Positions 13,093 through 20,931 of a stretch of DNA of 58,242 bases are shown here, one piece after another; position 1 is the stretch's first letter; the number at the start of each line of letters is the position of its first letter. The translations under genes were made by a program, and so were the position numbers. This stretch comes from an uncultured Pelagibacteraceae bacterium (lineage in GTDB: Bacteria; Pseudomonadota; Alphaproteobacteria; Pelagibacterales; Pelagibacteraceae): positions 119,491-177,732 of the forward strand of contig CACNPC010000003.1 of NCBI GenBank assembly GCA_902622245.1, in the 5' to 3' direction. Below the pieces are notes generated by a model. It made no database searches and was not told the DNA's origin. It worked only from the letters and a program-made list of their open reading frames with translations.

Positions 13093-13464
13093 TTATTTTA
13101 GTTCTACTTTTGCGCCAGCTGCTTCGAGTTTTTGCTTTATCTCTTCAGCTTCTTTTTTGTTTACACCTGATTTGACTTCTTTTGGTGCACCTTCAACTAA
13201 ATCTTTTGCTTCTTTAAGACCTAAAGCAGTTATTGCTCTAACTTCTTTAATAACATTTATTTTTTTATCTCCTGCTGAAGTAAGCATAATTGTAAATTCA
13301 TCTTTTTCTTCTGCCGGTGCAGCTCCACCTGCTGCTGCTGGTGCTGCTGCTACAGCTGCTGCTGCAGTAACGCCCCACTTTTCTTCTAGTTGTTTTGAAA
13401 GTTCAGCTGCTTCAACAACAGTTAAACTTGATAAGTCATCTATAATTTTATTTAAGTCAGCCAT
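13093..13464 (-). CDS. rplL: 50S ribosomal protein L7/L12
   Basis: A 123-residue stalk protein. The N-terminal dimerisation helix (about 1-35) is followed by an Ala/Pro/Gly hinge ([18 protein letters not shown]) and the C-terminal factor-binding domain ([20 protein letters not shown] onward, with [14 protein letters not shown]). It recruits the translational GTPases EF-Tu and EF-G. It lies 18 bases downstream of rplJ, as in nearly all bacteria. Confidence 0.97.
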   Translation of the reverse strand: MADLNKIIDDLSSLTVVEAAELSKQLEEKWGVTAAAAVAAAPAAAGGAAPAEEKDEFTIMLTSAGDKKINVIKEVRAITALGLKEAKDLVEGAPKEVKSGVNKKEAEEIKQKLEAAGAKVELK

Positions 13465-13482
13465 AGTAAATCTTGTCCCTGG

Positions 13483-13992
13483 TTATTTTTTTGATTTTTC
13501 GAGCGCTAAAATAGCGATTTTTGACGCCGGCGCAAGTAAAATACTTGCTATTTTTTGTGCTGGAGACCTCAATATTCCTACTATTTTTGCCCTAGCTTCA
13601 TCTAATGAAGGGAGGGTAGCAACATTTTTAACGCCAGCAACGTCTAAAATGTCAGAACCCATGATTCCACCTAGAATTTTTAAATTTTCATTTTCTTTTG
13701 AAAAGTTTGTTAGAATCTTTGCTGAAGTAATTGCATCTTCCGAAAGTGCTACAGCAGTGGGACCTGAAAATAGATTTGATAATTCTTTGCATCTAGTTTT
13801 CTCTAATGCCAATTTTGTAATTCTATTGTTTGTAATCTTAAATTTTATTCCATGTTTTCTCATTTTAGCTCTTAGATCATCGAGTTGGTTCATCGTTAAA
13901 CCTTGATAGTGAGTAACAATTACAGCTTCAGATTTTTCGAATTGATTTGTCATATCTGATATATACTGTTTCTTTTGTTCTTTATTCATCAT
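13483..13992 (-). CDS. rplJ: 50S ribosomal protein L10
   Basis: A 169-residue L10, the stalk base that carries the L12 dimers. Start MMNKEQKKQYISDM; the second Met may be the true start. The core VTHYQGLTMNQLDDLRAKMR and ITNNRITKLALEKT are typical of L10. It begins 2 bases after rplA, so there is no room for the long rplJ leader seen in E. coli, and L10 autoregulation of that kind is unlikely here. Confidence 0.96.
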   Translation of the reverse strand: MMNKEQKKQYISDMTNQFEKSEAVIVTHYQGLTMNQLDDLRAKMRKHGIKFKITNNRITKLALEKTRCKELSNLFSGPTAVALSEDAITSAKILTNFSKENENLKILGGIMGSDILDVAGVKNVATLPSLDEARAKIVGILRSPAQKIASILLAPASKIAILALEKSKK

Positions 13993-13994
13993 AG

Positions 13995-14684
13995 CTAAAT
14001 ACTTTTATCTAATTTGATTTTATATGAAACACCCATAGTTGATGTTATAAAGGCTTGTTTAATCAAATCACCTTTAATTGTGTTATTAGATTTTTCTTTT
14101 TCTAAAGCATCCATTATTGCGGTAAAATTCATTATTAGCTTATCATCTGCAAAAGATTTATTTCCTATGCTTACACCTATATTTCCATCTTTATCATTTC
14201 TTATTTCTACTTGGCCAGATTTTGCATCAGATACAGCTTTTTTTACATCATTAGTTACTGATCCTAATTTTGGATTTGGCATCAGCCCTTTTGGACCAAG
14301 AACTTTTCCTAATTTTGAAAGTTTAATCATCATACTCGGAGTACAAATTAATTTTTCAAATCTTATATTTCCTGACTTTATTTCTTCTATAAGTTCATCA
14401 CCGCCAACAACTTCTGCTCCAGCATCTTTTGCTTCTTGGAATTTATTCTCCTCACAAACAACTCCAATTTTTACCTTTTTTGAACTTCCACCAGGTAAAT
14501 TAATTACTGTTCTTATATTAATTTCATTTTTCTTTTGCTTATTATTAATTTGCAAACTTAAGTCTAATGACTCATCAAATTTTGTAGTACAATTTTGCTT
14601 AAGAATAGGAATTATTTTATCGACTGTCTCGGTTTTTAAATCTCTTGTTTTTTCTGGCAATTTTTTATATCTTTTTGACGGCAT
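13995..14684 (-). CDS. rplA: 50S ribosomal protein L1
   Basis: A 229-residue L1, forming the mobile stalk by the E site. The signature segment LGPKGLMPNPKLGSV and the preceding IRFEKLICTPSMM identify it. It overlaps the rplK stop by one base, consistent with the classical rplK-rplA dicistron. L1 acts as a translational repressor of this pair in many bacteria. Confidence 0.96.
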   Translation of the reverse strand: MPSKRYKKLPEKTRDLKTETVDKIIPILKQNCTTKFDESLDLSLQINNKQKKNEINIRTVINLPGGSSKKVKIGVVCEENKFQEAKDAGAEVVGGDELIEEIKSGNIRFEKLICTPSMMIKLSKLGKVLGPKGLMPNPKLGSVTNDVKKAVSDAKSGQVEIRNDKDGNIGVSIGNKSFADDKLIMNFTAIMDALEKEKSNNTIKGDLIKQAFITSTMGVSYKIKLDKSI

Positions 14685-15112
14685 TATTCTACTACCTCAA
14701 TTCCCATAGATCTTGCAGAACCAGCAATAATTTTTGCAGCTTCATCAACATCATGTGCATTTAAATCTGCCATTTTTTTCTCTGCGATTTCTTTTAATTG
14801 TTTTTTTGATATTTTTGCAACTATATTTCTTCCAGGTTCTTTTGAACCACTTTTTAATTTTACAGCTTCTTTAATAAAATGAGATGCAGGTGGTGATTTG
14901 ATTATAAAATCAAACTTTTTATCTTTATATACTGTAATGATTACTGGTACAGGTTTGCCTGCAAAAGATTTTGTTTTTTCATTAAAAGCTTTACAAAAGT
15001 CCATAATATTTATTCCTCTTTGACCTAAAGCCGGACCGACTGGTGGTGCTGGATTTGCCTGACCACCATTTATCTGTAATTTTATATATCCAGTTATTTC
15101 TTTTTTTGCCAT
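14684..15112 (-). CDS. rplK: 50S ribosomal protein L11
   Basis: A 142-residue L11 at the GTPase-associated centre. The proline-rich N-terminal motif [20 protein letters not shown] and the 23S rRNA-binding C-terminal domain ([20 protein letters not shown]) are complete. It overlaps nusG by one base. In many bacteria L11 is needed for RelA activation; whether this organism has RelA cannot be judged from the window. Confidence 0.97.
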   Translation of the reverse strand: MAKKEITGYIKLQINGGQANPAPPVGPALGQRGINIMDFCKAFNEKTKSFAGKPVPVIITVYKDKKFDFIIKSPPASHFIKEAVKLKSGSKEPGRNIVAKISKKQLKEIAEKKMADLNAHDVDEAAKIIAGSARSMGIEVVE

Positions 15113-15642
15113 TAACTTGCCTTCTCCACTTGACTATATTCCAGATCAACAGGTGTAGGTCTTCCAAATATTGATACTGATACTTTTAATCTCAATTTTT
15201 CTTCATCAATATCTTCAACTAAACCGCTGAATGAAGCAAAAGGTCCGTCAATGACTTGGACTTTTTCTCCTACATTATATTCAATACCCGCTTTTTGTTG
15301 AACAACTCCGTCTTTAATTTGGCCTAAAATTTTCTCTATTTCTTTTTCTGAAACAGGAATGGGAGTTCCCTTTGTACCCAAAAAACCACTTACTTTTTTA
15401 AGATTTTTAATCAAATGGTAAATGGTGTTATTCATTTCACTTTTTAATAAAACATATCCTGGAAAATATTTTTTTTTTCTCTGAACTCTTTTGCCTCTTT
15501 TAACTTCTGTTATATCGTGCGTTGGAACTATTATTTCTTCTATTTTATCTGAAAGGTTAGCTTTTTCTGCCTCTTCCTTAATTTCTTGAGCAACTTTATT
15601 TTCAAAACTTGAGTGAGATTGAACTATATACCAGCTTTTCAT
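15112..15642 (-). CDS. nusG: Transcription termination/antitermination factor NusG
   Basis: A 176-residue NusG. The N-terminal NGN domain begins [18 protein letters not shown] with [10 protein letters not shown], and the C-terminal KOW domain begins near residue 125 ([20 protein letters not shown]). It binds the RNA polymerase clamp, and its KOW domain contacts Rho or S10. It overlaps both neighbours by one base in the order secE-nusG-rplK. Confidence 0.97.
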   Translation of the reverse strand: MKSWYIVQSHSSFENKVAQEIKEEAEKANLSDKIEEIIVPTHDITEVKRGKRVQRKKKYFPGYVLLKSEMNNTIYHLIKNLKKVSGFLGTKGTPIPVSEKEIEKILGQIKDGVVQQKAGIEYNVGEKVQVIDGPFASFSGLVEDIDEEKLRLKVSVSIFGRPTPVDLEYSQVEKAS

Positions 15643-15833
15643 TACAAATTAACCTTTAATACTAATTCTAAAAAAAATTGAAGAATTTGATCTAATAGAA
15701 GAAAAAATAAAGCTGCTACAATTGCCATAGCAACAACCATTAAGGATCCTTGAATAACTTCCTTACCAGTGGGCCACGTAACCTTAAAAGCTTCTTGCTT
15801 AACATCCTGGATAAATTTTAATGGGTTCTTCAT
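15642..15833 (-). CDS. secE: Preprotein translocase subunit SecE
   Basis: A 63-residue short-form SecE: an amphipathic N-terminal part (FIQDVKQEAFKVTWPTGKEV, with the conserved W-P) and one membrane segment near residues 30-60. It holds SecY in the inner membrane. Two in-frame ATGs exist, 15839 and 15833; I prefer 15833 because homologues start close to K-N-P. Neither has a Shine-Dalgarno, and both lie within 12 bases of the tRNA-Trp CCA end. Confidence 0.93.
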   Translation of the reverse strand: MKNPLKFIQDVKQEAFKVTWPTGKEVIQGSLMVVAMAIVAALFFLLLDQILQFFLELVLKVNL

Positions 15834-15845
15834 AAACATTTATTC

Positions 15846-15921
15846 TGGCAGGAGCGGAGGGAATCGAACCCCCAACCTCCGGTTTTGGAGACCGGCGCTC
15901 TACCAATTGAGCTACACTCCT
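15846..15921 (-). tRNA. tRNA-Trp (anticodon CCA)
   Basis: A 76-base cloverleaf with encoded CCA. The acceptor AGGAGTG pairs with CGCTCCT, allowing one mismatch or wobble. The D-arm is GTAGCTCAATTGGTAGAGC, the anticodon loop CTCCAAA is framed by CCGGT/ACCGG, and the T-loop is TTCGATT. It sits 7 bases after tuf and just before secE, an arrangement found across bacteria. Confidence 0.97.
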
Positions 15922-15928
15922 ATGGAGT

Positions 15929-17119
15929 TTACTCTATAATTTTAGTAACTACACCAGCTCCTACTGTTCTACCACCTTCTCGAATAGCAAAGTTCAACTT
16001 TTCTGCCATAGCAATTGGTGTAATTAATTTTACTGTGAATTTAGCGTCATCACCAGGCATAACCATTTCTGTGCCAGCTGGTAACTCTACTTCACCTGTT
16101 ACATCTGTTGTTCTAAAGTAAAACTGTGGTCTGTATTTAGTAAAAAAAGGAGTGTGTCTTCCACCTTCTTCTTTTTTTAAAACATAAGCTTGAGCTTCGA
16201 ATTTAGTATGAGGAGTTATAGAACCAGGTTTGCATAAGACTTGACCTCTCTCTACATCTGTTCTTTCAACACCTCTTAAAAGTGCTCCAATATTATCTCC
16301 AGCTTCACCTGAGTCTAATAGTTTTCTAAACATTTCTACTCCAGTACATACTGTTTTTTTGGTTTCTCTTATTCCGACTATTTCTATTTCATCACCAGTT
16401 TTAATTACTCCAGACTCTACTCTTCCTGTTACAACCGTACCTCTTCCAGAAATTGAAAAAACATCCTCAACAGGCATTAAAAAATCTTTATCTTTTGGTC
16501 TATCTGGTTGAGGGATGAATTCATCAACAGATTTCATAAGCTCCATGATAGAGTTTTTTCCAATTTCATCATCTCTGCCTTCAACAGCAGCTAATGCTGA
16601 ACCTTTGATAATTGGAGTTTTATCACCTGGGAATTTATATGATGTTAACAAATCTTTTATTTCTTCTTCAACAAGCTCTATCATTTCTTTATCGTCAACT
16701 TGATCAACTTTATTTAGGTAAACAACTATTGCTGGAACACCAACTTGTCTTGCTAAAAGAATATGTTCTCTAGTTTGTGGCATTGGGCCATCTGCAGCAT
16801 TAACAACTAAAATTGCTCCATCCATTTGTGCAGCACCTGTTATCATGTTTTTTACATAATCTGCGTGTCCTGGACAATCTACGTGTGCATAGTGTCTCTT
16901 TTCAGTTTCATACTCTACATGTGCTGTTGAAATTGTAATTCCTCTCTCTTTTTCTTCTGGAGCTTTATCAATTTGATCATAAGCAGTAAATTGTGCACCA
17001 CCAGTCTCTGCTAATACTTTTGTGATCGCAGCAGTTAATGTTGTTTTACCATGATCAACATGACCTATGGTACCAATATTACAGTGCGGTTTATTTCTTA
17101 CGAACTTTTCTTTTGACAT
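15929..17119 (-). CDS. tuf: Elongation factor Tu
   Basis: A 396-residue EF-Tu. The G1 loop GHVDHGKT is at 19-26, with [20 protein letters not shown] (G3), NKVD (G4) and the domain 2-3 beta barrels complete. A Shine-Dalgarno GAGGT precedes the ATG by about 9 bases. It is the only tuf in the window, and the alternative position between fusA and rpsJ is empty. It delivers aminoacyl-tRNA to the ribosome. Confidence 0.98.
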   Translation of the reverse strand: MSKEKFVRNKPHCNIGTIGHVDHGKTTLTAAITKVLAETGGAQFTAYDQIDKAPEEKERGITISTAHVEYETEKRHYAHVDCPGHADYVKNMITGAAQMDGAILVVNAADGPMPQTREHILLARQVGVPAIVVYLNKVDQVDDKEMIELVEEEIKDLLTSYKFPGDKTPIIKGSALAAVEGRDDEIGKNSIMELMKSVDEFIPQPDRPKDKDFLMPVEDVFSISGRGTVVTGRVESGVIKTGDEIEIVGIRETKKTVCTGVEMFRKLLDSGEAGDNIGALLRGVERTDVERGQVLCKPGSITPHTKFEAQAYVLKKEEGGRHTPFFTKYRPQFYFRTTDVTGEVELPAGTEMVMPGDDAKFTVKLITPIAMAEKLNFAIREGGRTVGAGVVTKIIE

Positions 17120-17162
17120 TACTAATTTACCTCTTTTATTTTTTATCCTTATTTTAATTTTT

Positions 17163-17236
17163 TGGAGCGGGTAAAGGGAATCGAACCCTTACATCCAGCT
17201 TGGAAGGCTAGCGTTCTACCATTGAACTACACCCGC
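17163..17236 (-). tRNA. tRNA-Gly (anticodon TCC)
   Basis: A 74-base tRNA with encoded CCA. The acceptor GCGGGTG pairs with TACCCGC, the anticodon loop CTTCCAA is framed by CTAGC/GCTGG, and the T-loop is TTCGATT. It lies between tRNA-Tyr and tuf, matching the tyrU-glyT-tufB order of other proteobacteria. Confidence 0.97.
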
Positions 17237-17277
17237 AACACCCAAGTATACTCCACGTCATTAAAAAAATTATTGAA

Positions 17278-17363
<86 letters not shown>

Positions 17364-17421
17364 TTAATAAAATTTTAGGGGGAAGCACCCCATGTTCAAT
17401 AAAGCTTTAAACAACATGCGT

Positions 17422-17449
17422 TTTATATATTTTTATTGTACAAATGCAA
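17422..17449 (-). promoter_or_regulatory. Candidate promoter of the tRNA-Tyr/tuf/rpo superoperon
   Basis: On the minus strand, TTGCAT (17444-17449) is followed after 16 bases by TATAAA (17422-17427). It lies about 60 bases upstream of tRNA-Tyr, where the main promoter for this highly expressed run is expected. It overlaps a candidate rlmB promoter on the other strand. Confidence 0.5.
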
Positions 17450-17464
17450 TACGTGAAATATAGG
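17436..17464 (+). promoter_or_regulatory. Candidate rlmB promoter
   Basis: TTGTAC (17436-17441), 17 bases, then TATAGG (17459-17464), ending 38 bases before the rlmB ATG. It overlaps the divergent superoperon promoter almost completely, so the two could compete for polymerase. Assigned by motif only. Confidence 0.4.
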
Positions 17465-17502
17465 AAAATAGCTAAAAAAATAGAGTAAATTCAACAATTA
17501 TC

Positions 17503-18246
17503 ATGAACAAATCATCTTTTTTTATCGTTGGAAAACATGCGGTTATAGAAGCATTAAAAAATCCGAATAGGAAAGTTTTAAAAATTTTTCTTACAGAAGA
17601 AAGTAAGAAAAATATACACAGAATAAGTACAAGAAAGAATCTACTGAAAGATTTAAAAATTTATTACAAAACTAGAAAAGAGCTAGATAAATATTGCTCA
17701 AAAGATGGTATTACCCATCAAGGCTATGTTGCTGAAATTGAGCATTTTGAAAAAATAAATTTAAAAGAATTTATCAAATCAAAAAAAAATTTAACAATTG
17801 CTTGTTTAGATGAGGTAACTGATCCTAGAAATATAGGTTCTTTAATTAGAAGTGCTGCATCATTTGAAATAGATGGAATAATTATTAAAGAGAGACATTT
17901 TCCTTCTGAAAGTAAACTTATGTATAAGTCTGCGAGCGGATGTATGGAACATATAAATATATTTGAGGTATCAAATATAAATACCACTCTTAAATTTTTA
18001 AGAGAAAAAAATTTTTGGGTTTATGGTTTTGAAGCTAAGAGTGATAAAAAATTTAATAATATTAAATGGGATGGAAACAATATTTTACTATTTGGATCTG
18101 AAGGATTTGGTATGAGAGAACATACAAAAAAGTATACAGATTTTTCAGTTAAAATAGATATAAATAGTAATATTGAGAGTCTAAATATATCAAATAGCGC
18201 AGCAATAGTTTTTCATCATATAAATCAATATAAAAATAAAACTTGA
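17503..18246 (+). CDS. rlmB: 23S rRNA/tRNA 2'-O-ribose methyltransferase, SpoU family (RlmB-like)
   Basis: A 247-residue SPOUT enzyme. The N-terminal substrate-binding region (IVGKHAVIEALKNPNRKV, residues 8-25) is followed by the knotted SAM-binding domain. Its motifs are DEVTDPRNIGSLIRSAAS (about 103-120), LLFGSEGFGMRE and the C-terminal LNISNSAAIVFHH. The family methylates a ribose on 23S rRNA (G2251 in E. coli) or a related tRNA site. RlmB is favoured by the full substrate-binding domain. It is divergent from the tRNA-Tyr superoperon and is followed by tRNA-Thr. Confidence 0.88.
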   Translation: MNKSSFFIVGKHAVIEALKNPNRKVLKIFLTEESKKNIHRISTRKNLLKDLKIYYKTRKELDKYCSKDGITHQGYVAEIEHFEKINLKEFIKSKKNLTIACLDEVTDPRNIGSLIRSAASFEIDGIIIKERHFPSESKLMYKSASGCMEHINIFEVSNINTTLKFLREKNFWVYGFEAKSDKKFNNIKWDGNNILLFGSEGFGMREHTKKYTDFSVKIDINSNIESLNISNSAAIVFHHINQYKNKT

Positions 18247-18279
18247 TAATATTATAAATCGTAATAAAAAACTCTAAAT

Positions 18280-18355
18280 GCCCTTGTAGCTCAGCTGGTA
18301 GAGCAATTGATTTGTAATCAATAGGTCCGCGGTTCGAGTCCGTGCGGGGGCACCA
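18280..18355 (+). tRNA. tRNA-Thr (anticodon TGT)
   Basis: A 76-base tRNA with encoded CCA. The acceptor GCCCTTG pairs with CGGGGGC through two G-T wobbles, the anticodon loop is TTTGTAA within TTGAT/ATCAA, and the T-loop is TTCGAGT. Its 3' 47 bases plus one following T (18309-18356) are duplicated exactly at 19993-20040. This marks it as the integration target of the adjacent island. Confidence 0.97.
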
Positions 18356-18356
18356 T
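18309..18356 (+). repeat. 48-bp direct repeat, copy 1 (attachment site inside tRNA-Thr)
   Basis: Runs from the anticodon stem of tRNA-Thr through CCA plus one T. It is identical over 48 bases to 19993-20040; the bases just outside differ at both ends (T/C upstream, C/T downstream). This is the pattern left by site-specific integration at a tRNA 3' half. Confidence 0.93.
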
Positions 18357-18419
18357 CAATCAATAAAATCAACGTTAATTATTTTTTAAAATTTTAGTTT
18401 AGACATCCAAAACACATTC

Positions 18420-18452
18420 ACTGTGTTCGTAGTGTGTTAAGAGTGTGTTAAG
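18420..18452 (+). repeat. Phased 11-bp repeats, left end of island 1
   Basis: Three contiguous 11-bp units: ACTGTGTTCGT, AGTGTGTTAAG, AGTGTGTTAAG. The array begins 63 bases inside the left attachment site. The first 19 bases from 18419 recur at 19912-19930 with one mismatch. The one-helical-turn spacing suggests a bound protein array such as integrase arm sites; that function is inferred. Confidence 0.6.
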
Positions 18453-18464
18453 GTCAAGTGGTCG

Positions 18465-18839
18465 TTAATTAATAAATTCTCTTTTTAAATCACATACATA
18501 ATGATCTAAGAATTTATTATTTTTATGATCATATTTCGACATTGTTATAGTGGGCTCTGTATCTCCCGCAAAAACTATCTTTTGAAAACCTAATTCATAG
18601 TCTTTAAATTTAACTGTGAAATGATCTTCTCCAAAGTCAAGCTCTTTGCTAGGAATAATCATAAATTTATTTTGTTTTTTATCAAAATAATGAAATCCTG
18701 TTGCTTCAAGTTTATAGTTTAAAGGCTGAAATTTCTTTCCAAAAGTTGCGAGCATGTTTGTACAAGAAAAATTTAAACCTTGATCTGCAAATGAAAAGCT
18801 TGGAATTAATAAATATATAAAAATAATCAATCTTAACAT
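18465..18839 (-). CDS. Small secreted protein of unknown function (island 1)
   Basis: 124 residues, family not recognised. A Sec signal peptide is clear (residues 1-19: MLRL, hydrophobic core IIFIYLLIPSFSF, cleavage near A-D-Q). The mature part has two cysteines (about 26 and 116) that could form a disulfide and alternating polar/hydrophobic residues suggesting a beta-rich fold. It is probably periplasmic. It is the last of three co-directional genes in the island, 55 bases after the previous one. Confidence 0.65.
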   Translation of the reverse strand: MLRLIIFIYLLIPSFSFADQGLNFSCTNMLATFGKKFQPLNYKLEATGFHYFDKKQNKFMIIPSKELDFGEDHFTVKFKDYELGFQKIVFAGDTEPTITMSKYDHKNNKFLDHYVCDLKREFIN

Positions 18840-18894
18840 TATTTTGAGTAATATTTATTATTGTCTTTTTATAGACTTAATAATGGCAAAAAAA

Positions 18895-19536
18895 TTAAAC
18901 TTTATAAGTATAATCCTTGAAACTTAATCCAGTAGTAATTTTAAATAAATTAAGAAATACATCTTCATCTTGAGATATATCTATCTCTAATTCCTTTTCG
19001 AACAGTGAAGCTAAGCCCTTTTTATTAGATTTAAAATATATTTTCTTGTATGACCTAGATATATCAGTTTTATCAGTATCAAAGTTTCCTAATACTTTGT
19101 TATTTTTTTTTATAGTTTTATCTTTTAGGAAATAATAATCCTGATATGAATACAATACGTTTTTTGGAAGTTTATTTATATTTTTAGCGGCTATATTATA
19201 TCTATTCACAAATGTTGTTTCTTCAAGAAAATGATAGAAATATAGAATATTTTCAAACTTTGATTGACCTTTTTTATTTTTAAATGGCCACTGTTTCGCA
19301 AATGGTTTAAGCCTGATTGTTATTTTGCTCCTACCATAAAAAATAGTAACCTCGGACTCCGTAGTTGAACTCCCAGTTGGCATTAAATTGATTGAAGTTT
19401 TTGTCTCTGAGGAAAAGATTTTTAGTGAGGTTATTTTATTAAAATATACTTTTTTTTCCTTAACCTTAAGTTTTATGTGATCCTCAAATATCTCTATATC
19501 TTCTGGAAAATTATATTTTCTTTTAAATAAATCCAT
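18895..19536 (-). CDS. Unknown 213-residue protein (island 1)
   Basis: No family recognised. There is no signal peptide and no membrane segment. The N-terminal half (about 1-100) alternates short beta-like strands (IEIFEDHIKLKVKEKKVYF, then SEVTIFYGRSKITIRL) and resembles a small PH-like or beta-sandwich domain. The C-terminal half is rich in Lys, Tyr and Phe. Tyr and Lys are frequent throughout. It lies 33 bases downstream of the membrane-protein gene and is likely co-transcribed with it. Confidence 0.6.
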   Translation of the reverse strand: MDLFKRKYNFPEDIEIFEDHIKLKVKEKKVYFNKITSLKIFSSETKTSINLMPTGSSTTESEVTIFYGRSKITIRLKPFAKQWPFKNKKGQSKFENILYFYHFLEETTFVNRYNIAAKNINKLPKNVLYSYQDYYFLKDKTIKKNNKVLGNFDTDKTDISRSYKKIYFKSNKKGLASLFEKELEIDISQDEDVFLNLFKITTGLSFKDYTYKV

Positions 19537-19569
19537 TTTAAATAATTTGATTTTCTTATTTAAACTTAA

Positions 19570-19899
19570 TCATTTATTTTTTCTCATCTTTTGAATTTTT
19601 TTTTTTAAAATATTTAACTCTTCCCATTTTCTATTATCCTCAGCTCTAACACCAGGTAAAATAAAAAGTACTGACATCAAAACGCAAAGACCAGTTAAGC
19701 CCTGTATTATGCCCATTCCTAGAGTACCGAAAAAAGTATAAAATTCTTTTTCATATGGTGTTGAAACAAAAATAAATATTATTCCAATTATAGATCCTAT
19801 GTTTAAATAGCGTCTATGACTACGTTCTCTGCTTCTTTTTTCAAATAAAGAATTATATTCACGTTCTAGCGATAATATTTTTTCACCTTCATCACTCAT
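19570..19899 (-). CDS. Small membrane protein with two transmembrane segments (island 1)
   Basis: A 109-residue protein from the ATG at 19899 (MSDEGEKILSLEREYNSLFE). An upstream ATG at 19923 is less likely because it lies inside the island's 11-bp repeats. There is a charged coiled-coil-like N-terminus, two hydrophobic segments (IGSIIGIIFIFVST and GMGIIQGLTGLCVLMSVLFI) and a basic C-terminal helix (ELNILKKKIQKMRKNK). Function unknown. It is the first gene of the island operon. Confidence 0.55.
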   Translation of the reverse strand: MSDEGEKILSLEREYNSLFEKRSRERSHRRYLNIGSIIGIIFIFVSTPYEKEFYTFFGTLGMGIIQGLTGLCVLMSVLFILPGVRAEDNRKWEELNILKKKIQKMRKNK

Positions 19900-19912
19900 A
19901 ATGAAATATAAC

Positions 19913-19934
19913 ACTGTGTTCATAGTGTGTACAG
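19913..19934 (+). repeat. Phased 11-bp repeats, right end of island 1
   Basis: Two contiguous 11-bp units, ACTGTGTTCAT and AGTGTGTACAG, matching the left array in the same orientation. The shared 19-base block (19912-19930) ends 62 bases before the right attachment site; its left counterpart (18419-18437) starts 62 bases after the left one. It lies just upstream of the first island gene, so an operator role is also possible. Confidence 0.6.
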
Positions 19935-19992
19935 ATTTGAAACAACTTTCAATTAACGTTGATAGTATTTATTTTTTTGAATTTAGACTCTC

Positions 19993-20040
19993 GATTTGTA
20001 ATCAATAGGTCCGCGGTTCGAGTCCGTGCGGGGGCACCAT
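19993..20040 (+). repeat. 48-bp direct repeat, copy 2 (tRNA-Thr 3' fragment)
   Basis: An exact copy of 18309-18356: anticodon arm, variable loop, T-arm, acceptor 3' strand and CCA of tRNA-Thr, without the 5' half. It cannot form a tRNA. It marks the far end of island 1 and touches the nadK stop codon. Confidence 0.93.
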
Positions 20041-20810
20041 TAATTAGTTTCGTTTCTTAATTGTTCAATTTTAATTTTTTTTTGAAGACTTCTGTTTTTA
20101 TCAAATATTAAATTAAATTTAATTTTTTTGTTAGTTTTAATAGATATTGATTTTGCATTTCTTACCTCGATATTATCAGCGACAGCACTTATAGGTCTCT
20201 TTATATAATTTAAATTCTTAATTGTGATTTTAGATTTATCACTAACTATTTTTCCTTTCCATCTCCTAGGTCTAAAAGCACTGATAGGACTTATAGATAA
20301 CTTATTAGAATCTATACTAAGAATAGGACCATGAACAGAAAGGTTATAAGCTGTACTACCAGCAGGTGTTGACACCAAAACACCATCCGAAATTAAATGT
20401 TTTATAATTTGTTTTTTACCATTTGAAATAGTTAATGATGCAGTTTGCCTACTTTGTCTAAGTACAGAAATTTCGTTAATTGCTATACATTTTCTAATAA
20501 TATTTGATTTATTTTTTACAGTCATTTCTAATGGAGATATAGAGACTAATCTTCCTTTAATTAAATTTTTATAGTTTGTTTTTTCAGAAAATTTATTCAT
20601 AAGAAAACCGTAGTTTCCTGAATTTATTCCATAAAATGGTTTTTTATATTTATTAAATTTTTTTAATGTTTCGAGCATAAAACCGTCGCCACCTATCACA
20701 ATTATTAAATTGGATTTTGACAAAGAATGCATCTTTATTCTTTTTAAAACTGCATTTTTAATTTTAGATGATCTAGAATTTTTGTCAGAAATTACAAAAG
20801 GATTTACCAT
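20040..20810 (-). CDS. nadK: NAD kinase
   Basis: 256 residues. It phosphorylates NAD+ to NADP+ using ATP. The motif GGDGFML (about 40-46) and the NAD-site block DGVLVSTPAGSTAYNLSVHGP are diagnostic. The open frame continues upstream to 20849, but those codons are tRNA-Leu sequence, so the ATG at 20810 is chosen; it fits the alphaproteobacterial start (NPFVISD). That ATG is only 2 bases after the tRNA-Leu CCA and has no Shine-Dalgarno. The gene is trapped between two islands. Confidence 0.93.
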   Translation of the reverse strand: MVNPFVISDKNSRSSKIKNAVLKRIKMHSLSKSNLIIVIGGDGFMLETLKKFNKYKKPFYGINSGNYGFLMNKFSEKTNYKNLIKGRLVSISPLEMTVKNKSNIIRKCIAINEISVLRQSRQTASLTISNGKKQIIKHLISDGVLVSTPAGSTAYNLSVHGPILSIDSNKLSISPISAFRPRRWKGKIVSDKSKITIKNLNYIKRPISAVADNIEVRNAKSISIKTNKKIKFNLIFDKNRSLQKKIKIEQLRNETN

Positions 20811-20812
20811 TA

Positions 20813-20899
20813 GTGGTGCCCTCGGCCAGACTCGAACTGGCACTCCCAAAAGGGCAAGGATTTTAAGTCCTTTGTGTCTACCAATTTCACCACGAGGGC
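20813..20899 (-). tRNA. tRNA-Leu (anticodon TAA)
   Basis: An 87-base class II tRNA with encoded CCA. The acceptor GCCCTCG pairs with CGAGGGC, the anticodon loop CTTAAAA lies within AAGGA/TCCTT, the variable arm includes TGCCCTTTTGGGAGT, and the T-loop is TTCGAGT. Its 5' part, from the anticodon loop to the first base plus two flanking bases, is duplicated exactly at 24781-24821. It is apparently co-transcribed with nadK. Confidence 0.96.
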
Positions 20900-20901
20900 A
20901 T
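20861..20901 (-). repeat. 41-bp direct repeat, copy 1 (tRNA-Leu 5' half)
   Basis: Identical over 41 bases to 24781-24821, covering the anticodon loop, D-arm and acceptor 5' strand of tRNA-Leu and two bases beyond. Bases outside differ. Here the target is the 5' side of the tRNA, unlike the usual 3'-end integration. Confidence 0.93.
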
Positions 20902-20931
20902 GAGTTATTTTCATGAGTGTTTATGCCAATA

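Larger units (their letters stand above)
18357..20040. mobile_element. Island 1: 1.7-kb integrase-less tRNA-Thr island
   Basis: The segment between the two 48-bp repeats plus one repeat copy is one integration unit of 1684 bp. It holds three small minus-strand genes and phased 11-bp repeats near both ends, and no integrase, transposase or replication gene. Collapsing it restores tRNA-Thr directly convergent with nadK, whose stop codon begins inside the repeat. It could be a satellite moved by an integrase in trans, or a decayed remnant. Confidence 0.8.

Noticed and set aside
13157..13906. 249-residue Ala/Ser-rich plus-strand reading frame
   Set aside because: It lies antisense to rplL and rplJ and is explained by the Ala-rich hinge of L7/L12 on the other strand.
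20811..20849. Longer nadK start beginning MGVPVRVWPR
   Set aside because: Those codons are tRNA-Leu sequence read through in frame. The family start fits the ATG at 20810.
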